Of a stretch of 39,559 nt of DNA, positions 21,415 to 31,308 are shown one piece after another. Positions within the stretch are counted from its first letter, which is position 1. Each line of letters starts with the position of its first letter. Under the pieces are notes generated by a model. That model was not told the DNA's origin. It ran no database searches and worked only from the letters and a program-made list of their open reading frames with translations. The stretch is taken from NCBI GenBank assembly GCA_027579435.1, contig JANBPK010001536.1, positions 1-39,559 on the forward strand. Direction: 5' to 3'. This DNA is from Candolleomyces eurysporus. Its lineage: Eukaryota; Basidiomycota; Agaricomycetes; Agaricales; Psathyrellaceae. The translations under genes were made by a program, and so were the position numbers.

Positions 21415-23437
21415 GGTACAAGAAAGAATGGGAAAGTTAAGGATTGACAGAAAATGCACATACACAGAACACGGATTCACGGGTGCACACACCAGCGCTT
21501 TGACCCAATTACAACAAAGCTAGAAAGAAAAGAAAATGCGAAAGGGAAAGTACCGTCGAGACATTATGATGCTCGGGTATATAGACTATTCCTCCACCCA
21601 GCGCCGCAATTCTGGGCCGAATTACCTAGAGCAACACAAGATTTATCGTCAGAACAGAGACATCTACTGGCACAAAAACCGCAGGCGTACCTGGATATTT
21701 CATACTACACTCCCCGGCATTCGTCTGAGAGCCCAACGATCCAGACTTGAACACTTCATTCCCGCAGAAGCACTGCANCCCCATTCTGAGTCGCAGCATA
21801 CTTGAATCCACGCTCCAAGCAAGTCCCCAAACACCTCTCCGTCGTCATCGAGCTGCTCGAAGTAGCGTATCCTCGTAGCATTCGATCAGCAGTGTCAATG
21901 TAGCACCCGTCGCCGTTCCAGACGGTGTTGGTCTTTTGGGAGAGGTTCATCGTCCAGCCGCCTCCGCAGAGTTGGGAAGAGTCGCCTGCGCAGGTAGAGG
22001 CGCAGTTGGAAGAAGCGATAGTGGAGCCCGTGGCACCGTTGTTGGTGACGCTGTTACCGCAATGGCATTCCGCTCTGTTGAAAAGCCGATAGTCAGTGAC
22101 AGGCATTTGATAGTGGTAGATAGAAACTACGCACCCGTATTCCACTCCAGAGAATTGGTAAGCTGAGCAGAGCGAGTTGCAGACCTGGGGCGTCATATCG
22201 CCGCGGGAATAACTAGCATCAGTCAACGCTCTCCTGCTTCCAGTCGTTCCCTCTGCCACACAGCCTCTGGGGGCGAATCCTGTTACCGGGACAGTGGCCG
22301 TAGCTGTAGAGCTCGTGGTCGTGGTCGAGGTGGTCGTGGTAGTTGTTGTCGTGCTAGTACTTGACGAGGACGACGGCTTGGAATAGATCGCGATCCTATT
22401 CCCGTCACCGCATTTCTCGTTCGCTGGAAAGCAAAGCAATCGGCCGTCAATGAAGTTGACATCTCATGTAAATCAAGGAAAGAACGCCTACCATTGCCAC
22501 TGCGCGCCATACCACACTGCGAATCCGACCCAGCCGACGCTCCGCTTCGAATGACACTTCCACAGTAGCACTTTTTGCCGTACTCGACACCGCCAAACTC
22601 GTACCCGCGCGAAGCACACGTCGACAGGCACTTGGATATCGTGTTCGTCGACTCCGAGGTGGATCCCCGGTCGTACGGGGTTCGCTGATTAGTATTATCA
22701 GGGTAGCATCCTCGACAGGTCCACGTAACACCATTCACAGAGGTTGTAGTGGGTGCTTGAGGCGTTCCTGTAGTTGAAGGACGCGAGTAGATAGCGAGTT
22801 GGTTGCCGTTTCCACATGTCTCCGCAGCTAGAGATAAGAATTATTAGCACCTCTCCCCGTAACACGAAAATAGGCAGGACTCTCACAATTTCCAGCACAC
22901 GGCATACTGCACTCCCCATTCGATTTGAGGATAGCCCCGCCCCGAATATTTGTCACACAGTAGCATTCCCTTCCGTACTCGACACCTCCAAAGGCGAAGC
23001 CTTGGTTGACGCAGGTGGTGAGGCACTTGGAGATCGTATTGCTGGTTTCCGAGGTGGAGACACCGTCGTAGAGGACGCGGTTAGTGGTAGGATCGTCGTA
23101 GCAGCCTTTGTATGTCCATGTGAAGCCAGCGACAGATGTTGTGGTCGCAGTTGCGGTTGTAGACGTACTCGTTGATGTGGTGGTGGTCGAGGTAGACGAT
23201 GTGGTGGTGCTGGTAGTCGTCGTCGAAGTAGACGCAGGACCGCCAGAGGAAGCAGCTTGAGAAGGTGACATACCAGATACGAGGATTCTGAGCAAGGGCA
23301 ACGGAAAGACGTACTTGCTGCACCGAGGTAGATGTTGTAGTTATCTGTACCGTGTTCAGGTCAATATAGCGATTCCTCGCGAAAAATAAGAGCGAGGCAT
23401 ACGCACATCTCACGGGGTTCGTGAAATAGGTGAAGTC

Positions 23438-23451
23438 GTCCGGCGTCCGGC
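23438..23451 (-). repeat. 7-bp tandem duplication in the GH71 gene
   Basis: GTCCGGC occurs twice in a row on the plus strand, followed by GTCCGGT. Removing one unit restores RTPDDFTYFTNPVR, the expected continuation of the glucanase C-terminal domain; as written, translation shifts to RTPDAGRLHLF. It is not a homopolymer, so less likely to be a base-calling error. Confidence 0.8.
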
Positions 23452-24642
23452 GTCCGGTCAATGATCATTTGGCCTCCCCTAACCATCTGCACCGTAATCT
23501 TTCCAGCGGCAGATGGGACTCTGAGTTTCGAAACACCAGAATTCACATTGAACGATTGCGAATTCCCGCCTGACTTCAAAATGACCTGGGCGGGGGATGT
23601 CGCGAACACAGCTACCCAAAGATAGTCCTGGGGACAAGCGAGGCTATCAATCACATGCGTTCACTCTTGGGGAAAGGCAAGACGTACCAGGGACCAGTTA
23701 TATCCATCCGGTCTGCGACCTCCGTCAACCGAGGCAGTTGCTTGAGCGGGATGAGGCTTGGACCAATAGTAGATAATGTCTTTCTGTTTCATCGTCAGAA
23801 CCGTAGGCAAGAAATAGTCGGCTATAAACTCACTGTGATGGCAGGATAACTACCCGTCTTGAATGCTCTGATGTAGTACTCGGACATATCGAACCAGGCA
23901 GTGTGAGGGAAGCCATCTGCCCAGTACGTTCCAGAAGGCTGGGAGCCTCGAATGGTACCGAAGCTAAAATCTACTGTCGGTAAAAGGGCAAAGGTGAAGG
24001 GGAAAGGCGCATACTAATTTGATTCGCCGTAGTCATTCCTGTGGGGGGAAGTGGAAGGGATGAGTCGTGAATAGACTGCGAGAGAGAAACGGATCAAAGA
24101 GAACGTACCAGGTAAGCATCTCGACAAAGTTCAGTTCGTTTCGCATGGAAATGAGCTGCTCCCAATGGCTATTGATCAGCCAGTTATCACCACGCAGGTA
24201 GAAAGTCTTGTAGGGAAGATCCGTGCTAAGCCACAAAGATCAGTCATGTTCAATCAAGCATCGACGAGCGACATACAACATCCAGCCGCTGACAGTGGTT
24301 GCGTATTTGGACCCTAGCTGGTTCATGTCTTGGGTAAAGCAAGGAAATGAGCAAAATCACGATTCCGCGGAAGATGGCAGAAGCATACAGTATCTATCAT
24401 CGTGGGTCTGCCAAAACATCGTGTCAGTAGATTTCGAGGATTGTCAATCTGTGGCAACGTACGGTCTTGTCATAGTTGCCCGGCGGGTACGCACAACCCC
24501 AGCTTCAAGCATCATCATCAGAACCCAGGTGCATCTCAAATAAAGAGAAGACACACCAATACCATGAATCCAACGAGCTCCAAGAATTAAACTGTCCTTC
24601 CAATCCCCAAATGAGCGGCATGATATACGCGTTTGTCTGAGC

Positions 24643-24645
24643 CTA
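24643..24645 (-). other. Premature TAG in the GH71 catalytic domain
   Basis: GWASL-TAG-AQTNAYIMPLIWGLEG reads in one continuous frame on both sides of the stop, and no GT-AG intron of usable length removes it. The family usually has lysine at this point, so AAG to TAG is the simplest change. Confidence 0.8.
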
Positions 24646-25866
24646 CAAGCTCGCCCACCCAGCATTCCCCAAATAATCCCCGGCATAACTCGACACGAAC
24701 ACTTTGCCGTTGATTTTAAACTGATTAGAGTTGTCTGAGATCACCCTGATACGAGCAACGATATCGCCGACGTCGCACGACATCTCTGTAAAGTCGAAGG
24801 AGATGAAGAATTTGAAGTTGGTGCCGATGGCTCTAGCGACGTCGTAGGCGTCGGCAATCCGTTGGCGTTCCCAGTCGGCAGAGCCAATGTTCAGAGCCAC
24901 AGCATCTCTGCGCGGAGAAAATCAGGAATGTGAGCTTAGATTGGGAGGCTCGAGAACGACGGAAGGGCTACGCACATTCCTTCAGCCTGCATTTCTCTTA
25001 TATCTTTCTCCCAATCCACCCGGGTATAAGAATAGCTGCGTAAGCGAGAACGAGACGGATGCCAGTCAGTCAGCGCGCCACAGGCTACAGGTTATGGCAT
25101 GGAAATCTCCTTACATGATGCATAAAAACACATTTGGTCCTATCTCGCTTCACCAGCCTGAGGATCATCGCCCCAGGGCAGAGTCCCGTTGAACAGATGC
25201 GCTGGAGAGGTGGCCGTCAGGTTGGTGGCGCGTCAGTGGTGACGTCGGTTCGGCGTGATAACCAGTAACACTCGAAAAAGCGCAAAGCTGCCCATGGTTG
25301 AAGGGTGTTGGTGAAAGTCGAAAACAGCATTTTACAAGTCAAAAGNACGGTGACNTTCCGAAGGAGTGATCGAAAGGTGCGTAGAAACGAATGTCAAGCG
25401 GGAGAAGCCAGAGACTCTCCAAAAATCTACAAACAAAGGGAAGGGTGGAGCGGAGGGCCCACGCGAAAAGACAAACCGACAACGAGGAAAGAAGAAGGAA
25501 CAGTTCAGAACAGCCGTCGGCCCGTCGCTACATCCGTTTTTAGATCCATTTCTAGTAATGGACCTCCCGTGGGAGCCGCGCTTCAAGGCACGTGTGCGAT
25601 CCCAACTTTCCTCCCTTCCTCCACTGGCTATCGGGAAGCAGAGGGCGCTTGCATGGCTGCCACGGTCTGGAGTCCCCAAGGTGAGCACCCGACTCTGGGC
25701 CAGCAGCATCTGACCTGACCCTGCATTGCATTAAATCAAACGCCGATTTCCCCGCTCCCTGCGGCTTGTTCGATGGTGAAAGATAAGTCCCTTGAATTGA
25801 ATTGGTTCTGTTCTTCTTGGCTGTTCCATCTCCTGTTTCGTGTTTTTCGCTAATCTACTCTATCAG

Positions 25867-26517
25867 ATCCTGGCCCACTCTTATTCCAGAGTCGTTATGC
25901 AAACTCTTCTTCCGGCTCACCAACGTAAACGCATATCAGGTATGGCCAATCGTGTCCAGTGGCTCGCACCTGCCATTTATCTTCCTCGTCCCCAGTCTTC
26001 GTGACAGAAGCCCGTCCTCGAAGCCTCGGGTGCGCCCTTTCTGCCCACGCCCCGGCATACCGTCGTATTCATTGTCTCCCATCTTAATCTCAGCCTCAAA
26101 CCTACCGAAGCTCCGTCGCGGCCGGTGTTCCCTGCAGTGTCATGTTGAATCCTGCTGTAGCATACGTCATGGACAAGGTCGACTTTGTCCTGTTAGAATC
26201 GGAGGCTGTTGTCGAGAGCGGAGATCTTGTCAATGCAGTGGGCAGCAGTGAGATCGCTATCATCGCTCGTTCTGCCAGCAAGCCCTTCTATGCCCTTGCG
26301 GAAAGGTGAGTTCGTGCTCAAGGTTTCATCGATAAAAATTCATATCCGTCACCCTTATTAGCTACAAATTCCACCATCTTTTCCCGCTATCGCAATATGA
26401 TCTGCCCATTTATTACTCTAAAAACACTACCACCGATCCACAATCCCCTCCCACTACTCTCGCCAGAGTCACCCAAGAACAAATCTCGGAGAACAATGCT
26501 CATGTGGATTACACTAG
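25867..26517 (+). pseudogene. GCN3: eIF2B alpha subunit fragment, lacking both ends
   Basis: eIF2B-alpha is a regulatory subunit of the guanine-nucleotide exchange factor for eIF2. Four exon pieces are readable. 25867-25939 gives ILAHSYSRVVMQTLLPAHQR. 25996-26029 gives VFVTEARPRSLG. 26094-26305 gives AGVPCSVMLNPAVAYVMDKV and VVESGDLVNAVGSSEIAIIA through KPFYALAE. 26362-26517 gives YKFHHLFPLSQYDLP through AHVDYTR. Introns are kept, so it is not a retrocopy. The N-terminal half is missing upstream, and the last exon (PDLISL...) is missing downstream of the GTGTGA donor. One A is missing at CTCAAACC (about 26095-26102), shifting the frame before SSVAAGVP; this is a homopolymer, so it could be an error. 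The final exon overlaps an inverted copy at 28.5-28.7 kb. Confidence 0.82.
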
Positions 26518-26541
26518 GTGTGATTACGGCAATGCCTGCAG
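26388..26541 (+). repeat. Inverted repeat arm (eIF2B-alpha exon)
   Basis: About 154 bp whose reverse complement lies at 28550-28701. I count about nine differences by eye. It starts at TATCGCAATATG and ends shortly after the shared intron donor (GTGTGATTAC). The arms are 2 kb apart and flank the second small gene. Confidence 0.8.
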
Positions 26542-27603
26542 GCTCTACTTTCCCGGCTCATTTGCGATGAGATTTACGCGATTACTGATTATCTGCCCTC
26601 TCCCTCTCCGACGATAATGGCCAGACCCTTGGTCGGTTCAATGAAATGAGATAGTGGTGCGTCATGTCCGGCACAAAAGTTGCCACAAGAGTTTAGATGA
26701 GCATTCTCTGACTTTCTCTTTCAACATCATGAAACCTATAATCTGGCGAGGCCGAGTCATTGGATATGAACCCAAGATAGTAGTGGGATGCTGACCACCC
26801 TCTCGGTTTAGGCTTGGTGTAGCTCAAGGCCTCCACTGCTGAACGACCCTGTACGCTGTTGTTGTCCGAGGTGCGTGGAAGGTGGGGCCGCTCTGTTCTC
26901 GTTTCAGCTCAGATTCTATGTTCCTCCCGGCCGATTAATAATTTGAACAGGCTGTTCTCTCCGGTCGGCCTTGTGACATGCGATTCCGTGAGCTCACAGC
27001 GAGTTGGGTCATCAGATGCCATGAGTCGTCATATATTTCGGTTGACACTTGGTTGAAACCCGCCTTTTTAGGCTTTAGCGTTGGACAAGCGGTGTCCCCT
27101 CGTACCGCCTGTCGTCATCGGGACCTTGTGCCGTTATTATGATATGGTATGATATACGTTGTAAGATAACAGCAAGTTTATGGATATTGTCAAAAATGTC
27201 AAAATAATGAATCCATCTATGCCTCCAAAGGCTACGGGTAGCTAAAAACTATACTCGATGGACCAAGTCATCAGTAAATCTAGATTTTACATCTGGCCCC
27301 GAAAACTGGAAAGGTGTGCATCGAAATCAGTGAAGCCCCGACACATATTACATGGCATTATCAGCGGTTATAACGAGTGATGAACCGCTTTGTCATTGGT
27401 TATATTCGATTAAAACCTGGCCGTCATTTCGTGATGAAGCTTGAATATGACTCGTGTCTAGAGCCAAACCTTGCTATATGGATTCGTAACCTAGATCTGA
27501 TCTCCAAAAGAAGCTCCTCGTGTACTCAGGGAGGGGGTTAAGGATAAATCGTTCCTCGATAACTGGAACCTGTTTGCCGAGCTAAAGGGCGTATTTCGAG
27601 GGC
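26542..27603. other. No gene recognised
   Basis: Non-coding sequence between the eIF2B-alpha fragment and the promoter of the small gene. No motif, repeat or coding continuation of eIF2B-alpha was found; in particular the missing last exon is not here. Confidence 0.45.
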
Positions 27604-27610
27604 TATAAAA
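27604..27610 (+). promoter_or_regulatory. TATA box of small gene copy 2
   Basis: TATAAAA 75 bp upstream of the ATG, within GGCTATAAAACCTGCTCGGT and followed by CTGACACCC and CACTTGATTCCAATCCTTACC. The same order of blocks precedes copy 1 at 16.9 kb. Confidence 0.7.
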
Positions 27611-27678
27611 CCTGCTCGGTTTCTGACACCCCCACCTCACTTGATTCCAATCCTTACCACCTACTTTCACCGATCTCA

Positions 27679-28095
27679 ATGTCTTCCTCATCCGAGAACA
27701 GCCCTGCATACCACCAGCAGAACTGTAGAGTCGTCTACAATGGACCAATCAACGGCCCAGTATTTGCACATTTTAGTGGAGTGGCCAACGTTTCGTGCGC
27801 TCCCGCCTCAAGTAGAGCAGAGGCGTCTCAGTCTCCCCCCCCAGTCGGAGCAATTACAAATGCCCTTTCGCGAGTCACGTTAGTGCTTTTGGACTTCATG
27901 GCCTGAGCTGATCCAGTCGACAGCTGCTAACACAAGTCTCTTCATGCAGGCGCGGTCCCGGAAGAGCATGGTAGCCTTCCCACTGAGGCCGGGACCGACA
28001 GTAAGCATACCGATTATTCTCTTGTAGAGCCCGCGTTGACATGCATCTTACAAGCCACCCCAGCAGAGCCAGCCGTTCGCAACTTCAAGTTGTGA
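27679..28095 (+). CDS. Small unrecognised protein, copy 2 (one frame ambiguity)
   Basis: Paralogue of the gene at 16996. Exon 1 (27679-27878) encodes MSSSSENSPAYHQQNCRVVY and NGPINGPVFAHFSGV. Exon 2 (27950-28000, again 51 nt) encodes AVPEEHGSLPTEAGTD. Exon 3 (28055-28095) encodes TPAEPAVRNFKL-stop. Intron 1 has a GTTAGT donor and a CTAAC branch-like site; intron 2 has GTAAGC. Exon 1 as written is one base too long to join exon 2 in the conserved frame. Reading the C8 run (27835-27842) as C7 gives SPPQSEQLQMPFRESR and restores the same phase-1 junction as copy 1. Either the run is mis-called or this copy is frameshifted. No signal peptide or domain is recognised. It lies between two inverted eIF2B-alpha fragments. 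Confidence 0.5.
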
Positions 28096-28402
28096 GGCCC
28101 TTTTCACTTGGGCACGCCTTTGTGTAGGTTTGAATCTTCTTATCGTAGGAAAGCCGACTAGCTTGAATCTATGACTTAGAGGTTCCGACACGGGCTCGCG
28201 GCTGTAAAGATTAGATACTGTCTTGTTCATCTCTCTCATCCCTGTCATGTTCCGCTACACTGTTTACACGTTCGCCTTCCATTCCACTGCTGTGTATGAC
28301 TTACATATTTCCCTCTTTCCCCTGTGCAATGTAGCTCCGAAACCTTTATATTTACCAGAATGTCGTACGGACGCTGATTTTGCATACTCTGATTCCATTT
28401 CT

Positions 28403-28700
28403 CTATCCGGCGAACATGCCAACAAGATATTGGCTGACGCCCTCGGGAGTTAAGCTTCCCACATTGGGAAATACGAGCGAAATGAGATCAGGTCTATAGG
28501 GAGACGATCAACTCATACTTGGGGAACAGTAGGCCAGAATGCGCCGCCAGCAGGCATTGCTGTAATCACACCTAGTGTAATCCACATGAGGATTGTTCTC
28601 CGAGATTTGTTCTTGGATGATTCTGGCGAGAGTAGCGGGCGGGGATTGTGGATCGGTGGTAGTGTTTTTAGAGTTATGAATGGGCAGATCATATTGCGAT
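28403..28700 (-). pseudogene. GCN3: eIF2B alpha subunit, 3' fragment
   Basis: C-terminal piece of a second eIF2B-alpha copy, inverted relative to the piece at 25.9-26.5 kb. The exon from 28700 to 28572 reads QYDLPIHNSKNTTTDPQSPP through PHVDYTR. A 78-nt intron (28571-28494) follows. The last exon, 28493-28403, reads PDLISLVFPNVGSLTPEGVS and QYLVGMFAG-stop, the family's true C-terminus. Everything upstream of QYDLP is missing: similarity ends at TATCGCAATATG, and an 18-bp tandem repeat starts within 10 bp. The piece has no start codon of its own. Together the two fragments cover the middle and the end of the gene, with overlap, but neither is complete. Confidence 0.82.
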
Positions 28701-28701
28701 A
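28550..28701 (-). repeat. Inverted repeat arm (eIF2B-alpha exon)
   Basis: Reverse-complement partner of 26388-26541. It covers the same exon end and intron donor. Confidence 0.8.
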
Positions 28702-28708
28702 CAGTGTT

Positions 28709-28744
28709 CCATCACTCCTTGGGACACCATCACTCCTTAGGACA
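28709..28744 (+). repeat. 18-bp tandem duplication
   Basis: CCATCACTCCTTGGGACA is followed directly by CCATCACTCCTTAGGACA, with one difference. It abuts the breakpoint of the eIF2B-alpha 3' fragment. Confidence 0.9.
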
Positions 28745-29556
28745 CTTGGCCATTGCACCGTCAAATCACATCCAAATCCTACAAAACTTGGCACGTCATT
28801 AGTAGCATGCTAGTAGATCTTATAACCAATTTTTTCTTTTTTTTGGAGCAGCGGAAGGTGTGGCAAAACGACGATTACACCGAAAAAGCTAAGTTTGCGG
28901 AAGATTATGACACGCGCTCGAGACCTGGACCCATGCCAGATGGGACTCGAGACAAAATTAAAAATATATGTCAAAGAAGGGCTAATAAGGTATCCACAGA
29001 CCAAAAATTAGAGGAAATCACAAAGATCTCATGAAGAAATAATTGTCGCAAACTGGGGGTGCAAAGCGTGACATGTTGGTGACATGCAAACGACTGTAAT
29101 ACCGGCGTTCCAACAAATTGACGGGACCAAAGATGAAAGGGCACGCCTCCGGCGTCACAGTACCAGACTGCCGGGATGAACGCGCCACCAAGCCTACGGA
29201 ACAGATTGCGCTTGGTAATGGTGAGACCTGCCAGATCTCAGTGGGGATTTTGCCCTTCCGAATCGTCTCAAAGAGGGTTCAAAGCTCGGATTTGGTTGCT
29301 ACCGTTGGCTCATGAGAAGATATTCGTCTCCGAGATGGCCGCCGCGACTCTTGAGTTTTGACGCGCCGACAGGTGTCGTATTGGTTCTCGGAAGTGTTTG
29401 CGCCGGAAAGTAGTCTCGAAAAAGGATCTGGGCGGTTTCCTGGAATTCGGTTATCTGTAAGACCTCAAAAACACGAAGAGCTAGCGAGCCAAATGTTATT
29501 ACATGACGCAATGCGTAGGGTAGCATATTAACATGCGACTGGGACCTGCTGGCTGA
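28745..29556. other. No gene recognised
   Basis: A plus-strand frame at 28753-29034 contains RKVWQNDDYTEKAKFAEDYD and is lysine/glutamate rich. A minus-strand frame lies at 29299-29526. Neither matches a family I know or extends by splicing. T-runs occur near 28832-28843. Confidence 0.3.
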
Positions 29557-30940
29557 TCAAGGGTCAGACGGAATCTCGTAGATAAATATGTGGGTGCATT
29601 GCAGCCTGTGTTGGAAAAAGGGCAATAACAGCAATATGATCAGTACTAATGGGCTCAAGAGACAGGTGTCCACACGGGCGATGCCAAATGACTCCTGATT
29701 GGTCGCAGTGCCGGTGCTGGAAGGCCCAACACTCGTTCTTGTAGTTGTTCCAGACGGAGTGCTGGACGGGGAGACGGAGGGAGAGTCTGAGTCCGCCAGC
29801 TGCTTTGGACCATAGACGGAAGGCGTGATTACCACGATGCTATCGAGATCTAATTTGACAGTTTCATGCTTTAGTTAGCATCCCAAATTACTTGCGACAA
29901 ACAAACCGCACCGAAGAACGAATTATTAACACCAGCATAGTTGGTAATAGTGATCGTGTGTTCTGTTTCATCGAAGTTCGATCCCAAATACTTTAGAATG
30001 GGTACCTGCTGCTCGCAGGTCAGCCCGAAGGCACCACCACATCCCGAGGTTCCGTTAAAAAAATTCTTCTGGATTGTTGTCGAGCTTTATCCCGTAAATT
30101 CGGTGATCATTCTTGATATCCCCCAGGACGTAAATCGCGGATCCTAGTTGCACCAACTGCGCCTAAATACAGTCTGACGGCAGAAGTGGCTGGTTGACGC
30201 ACCGTTGAACCTCATAGACGCCGAGGCTCTATCCGCATTCGTATAGGTGGTACCACCGCCACTAAAAGCTGGCGAGGTATTATGACCCCACTCCCCTGTG
30301 TAGGATAATGCTGGATTGTCCTCCTGGTAGGTCACGTTTTGAATAGTAGCCCTTTAAACGCGAATGGAGCCGAATTAGATCTTCAGCAGAAGCCTGACCC
30401 AGAAACGTTTCACATACCCCGCAGGCGCAGCCTGAATCGTCCATTGAATGAAATCTAGGAGAAACGCGTCCCCTCCTGCATCCCCAGCACTCGAGACCGC
30501 TCCAACGTTGGTCAGAGCGAGGGAATGCCGCGCATAAGTGAGATTGGAGGTTGAATACAGCAGCGTAGGGCTAGTAGACTCTGAAGCAGCGTATGCGCTG
30601 ACTTCAATGGTCGCCGTGTCAAGTCCAATGCGAATAGATCCAAAACGGGGTCCTTTGTGGCCATACACGTACAATGCTGGACCTACGCATTCCGTTCCCA
30701 GTTCAAATTTAGACTCAACCAACAGCTGCCGACTGTGATAAACGCACCCGTAAAGTTCAGGCGAACTGCTGCACCCTTTGTTTCGGTGAGATGGTAGGTT
30801 CCTCGAAGGTACGCCGGATCGTTTCCATTAAAGTCTCGGCTGGAAGGGTCAGGCGTTGTCCACTGTGCCTGGTCGTCGTACACGAGAACCGTGTCGAAAT
30901 CGTCAGCGGTAATGTTGACGTTCACCGCCGTAGGGTCCAT
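29557..30940 (-). CDS. Predicted membrane-anchored extracellular protein (one frame ambiguity)
   Basis: Five exons: 30940-30749, 30682-30418, 30351-30203, 30143-29912 and 29849-29557. The start gives MDPTAVNVNITADDFDTVLV, then a YDDQAQW segment. Two similar lectin/galactose-binding-like halves follow, each ending in an FxG-x-xxYVYG/YVLG block (FTGPALYVYGHKGPRFG; FNGSAIYVLGDIKND). A Ser/Thr/Pro-rich stalk (SPSVSPSSTPSGTTTRTS) leads to a hydrophobic segment (SPLVLIILLLLPFF) near the C-terminus. This layout is common among uncharacterised Agaricomycete surface proteins; ligand and role are unknown. In exon 4, EEFF is followed by a stop within TTTTTTTAACGG (T7 near 30057-30063). Reading T6 gives EEFFNGTSGCGGAFGLTCEQ and continues to the next donor, so the run is mis-called or the gene is frameshifted. 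No signal peptide is visible at the chosen start; one could lie in an unseen upstream exon. Confidence 0.6.
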
Positions 30941-31308
30941 GTTTCAATATTAGGTTCGAGTTGAGGTTTGGAGACAGCCCGGAATGAAAGGGTGCGAAGA
31001 AACCAGAGGGTTTTGATCATGACAGTCGCCAACATGATGTTGACCTGGCGGTGCAGAGGGGTGTGCTATTCATAGATCACGGTGGCGTGACGTATACCCG
31101 CAACGCACGACGCGCTCCATCAATGTATTGAATCACGACCGCAGTGTTTTGTATTGTATTGGAGTCCGAGATACCCTTTGAGAGACCTCATTAATCCCGT
31201 TGGGACCAGCCCAGGTATTGAAGATTTTTGGGAACAAAGGTAGTTCAGATTCAATTCCAGGATTTCATCAACGAGCTGAGTTTCACTCTCGGCCGCATAC
31301 GTACAAAT
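30941..31308. other. Intergenic
   Basis: Promoter side of the membrane protein gene and 3' flank of the MDR gene. No further feature seen. Confidence 0.4.

Larger units (their letters stand above)
21564..25168 (-). pseudogene. GH71 alpha-1,3-glucanase with four WSC domains, disabled
   Basis: Secreted enzymes of this family hydrolyse cell-wall alpha-1,3-glucan; WSC domains bind carbohydrate. Readable exons in order: VDWEKDIREMQAEGI, DAVALNIGSADWERQ, FKFFISFDFTEMSC, KVFVSSYAGDYLGN, YIMPLIWGLEGQFNSW, WGCAYPPGNYDKT, FVEMLTW then NDYGESNY (GH71 signature), and a C-terminal beta region (GKITVQMVRGGQMIIDRTPD). After a long Ser/Thr linker come WSC1 (FTWTYKGCYDD), WSC2 (VTWTCRGCYPD), a second linker, WSC3 (FAPRGCVAEG) and WSC4 (NGDGCYIDTAD), ending WRNSLYTRAS-stop at 21566-21564. 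Most introns have clean GT-AG sites. Lesions: an in-frame TAG at 24645-24643 inside the catalytic domain, and a 7-bp duplication at 23438-23451 that shifts the frame. The first-exon join near 25115/25035 is also out of frame, and I cannot fix the 5' end or signal peptide. The N at 21778 looks artefactual. Confidence 0.85.

Noticed and set aside
22300..22370. Repetitive GTGGTCGTGGTC-type sequence as a possible CRISPR or satellite
   Set aside because: It encodes the Ser/Thr-rich linker between WSC domains on the minus strand. There are no spacer-repeat units.
25332..25718. Overlapping open frames on both strands upstream of the eIF2B-alpha fragment
   Set aside because: Low-complexity, mutually overlapping frames with two Ns. 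None matches the missing eIF2B-alpha N-terminus or the missing GH71 first exon.
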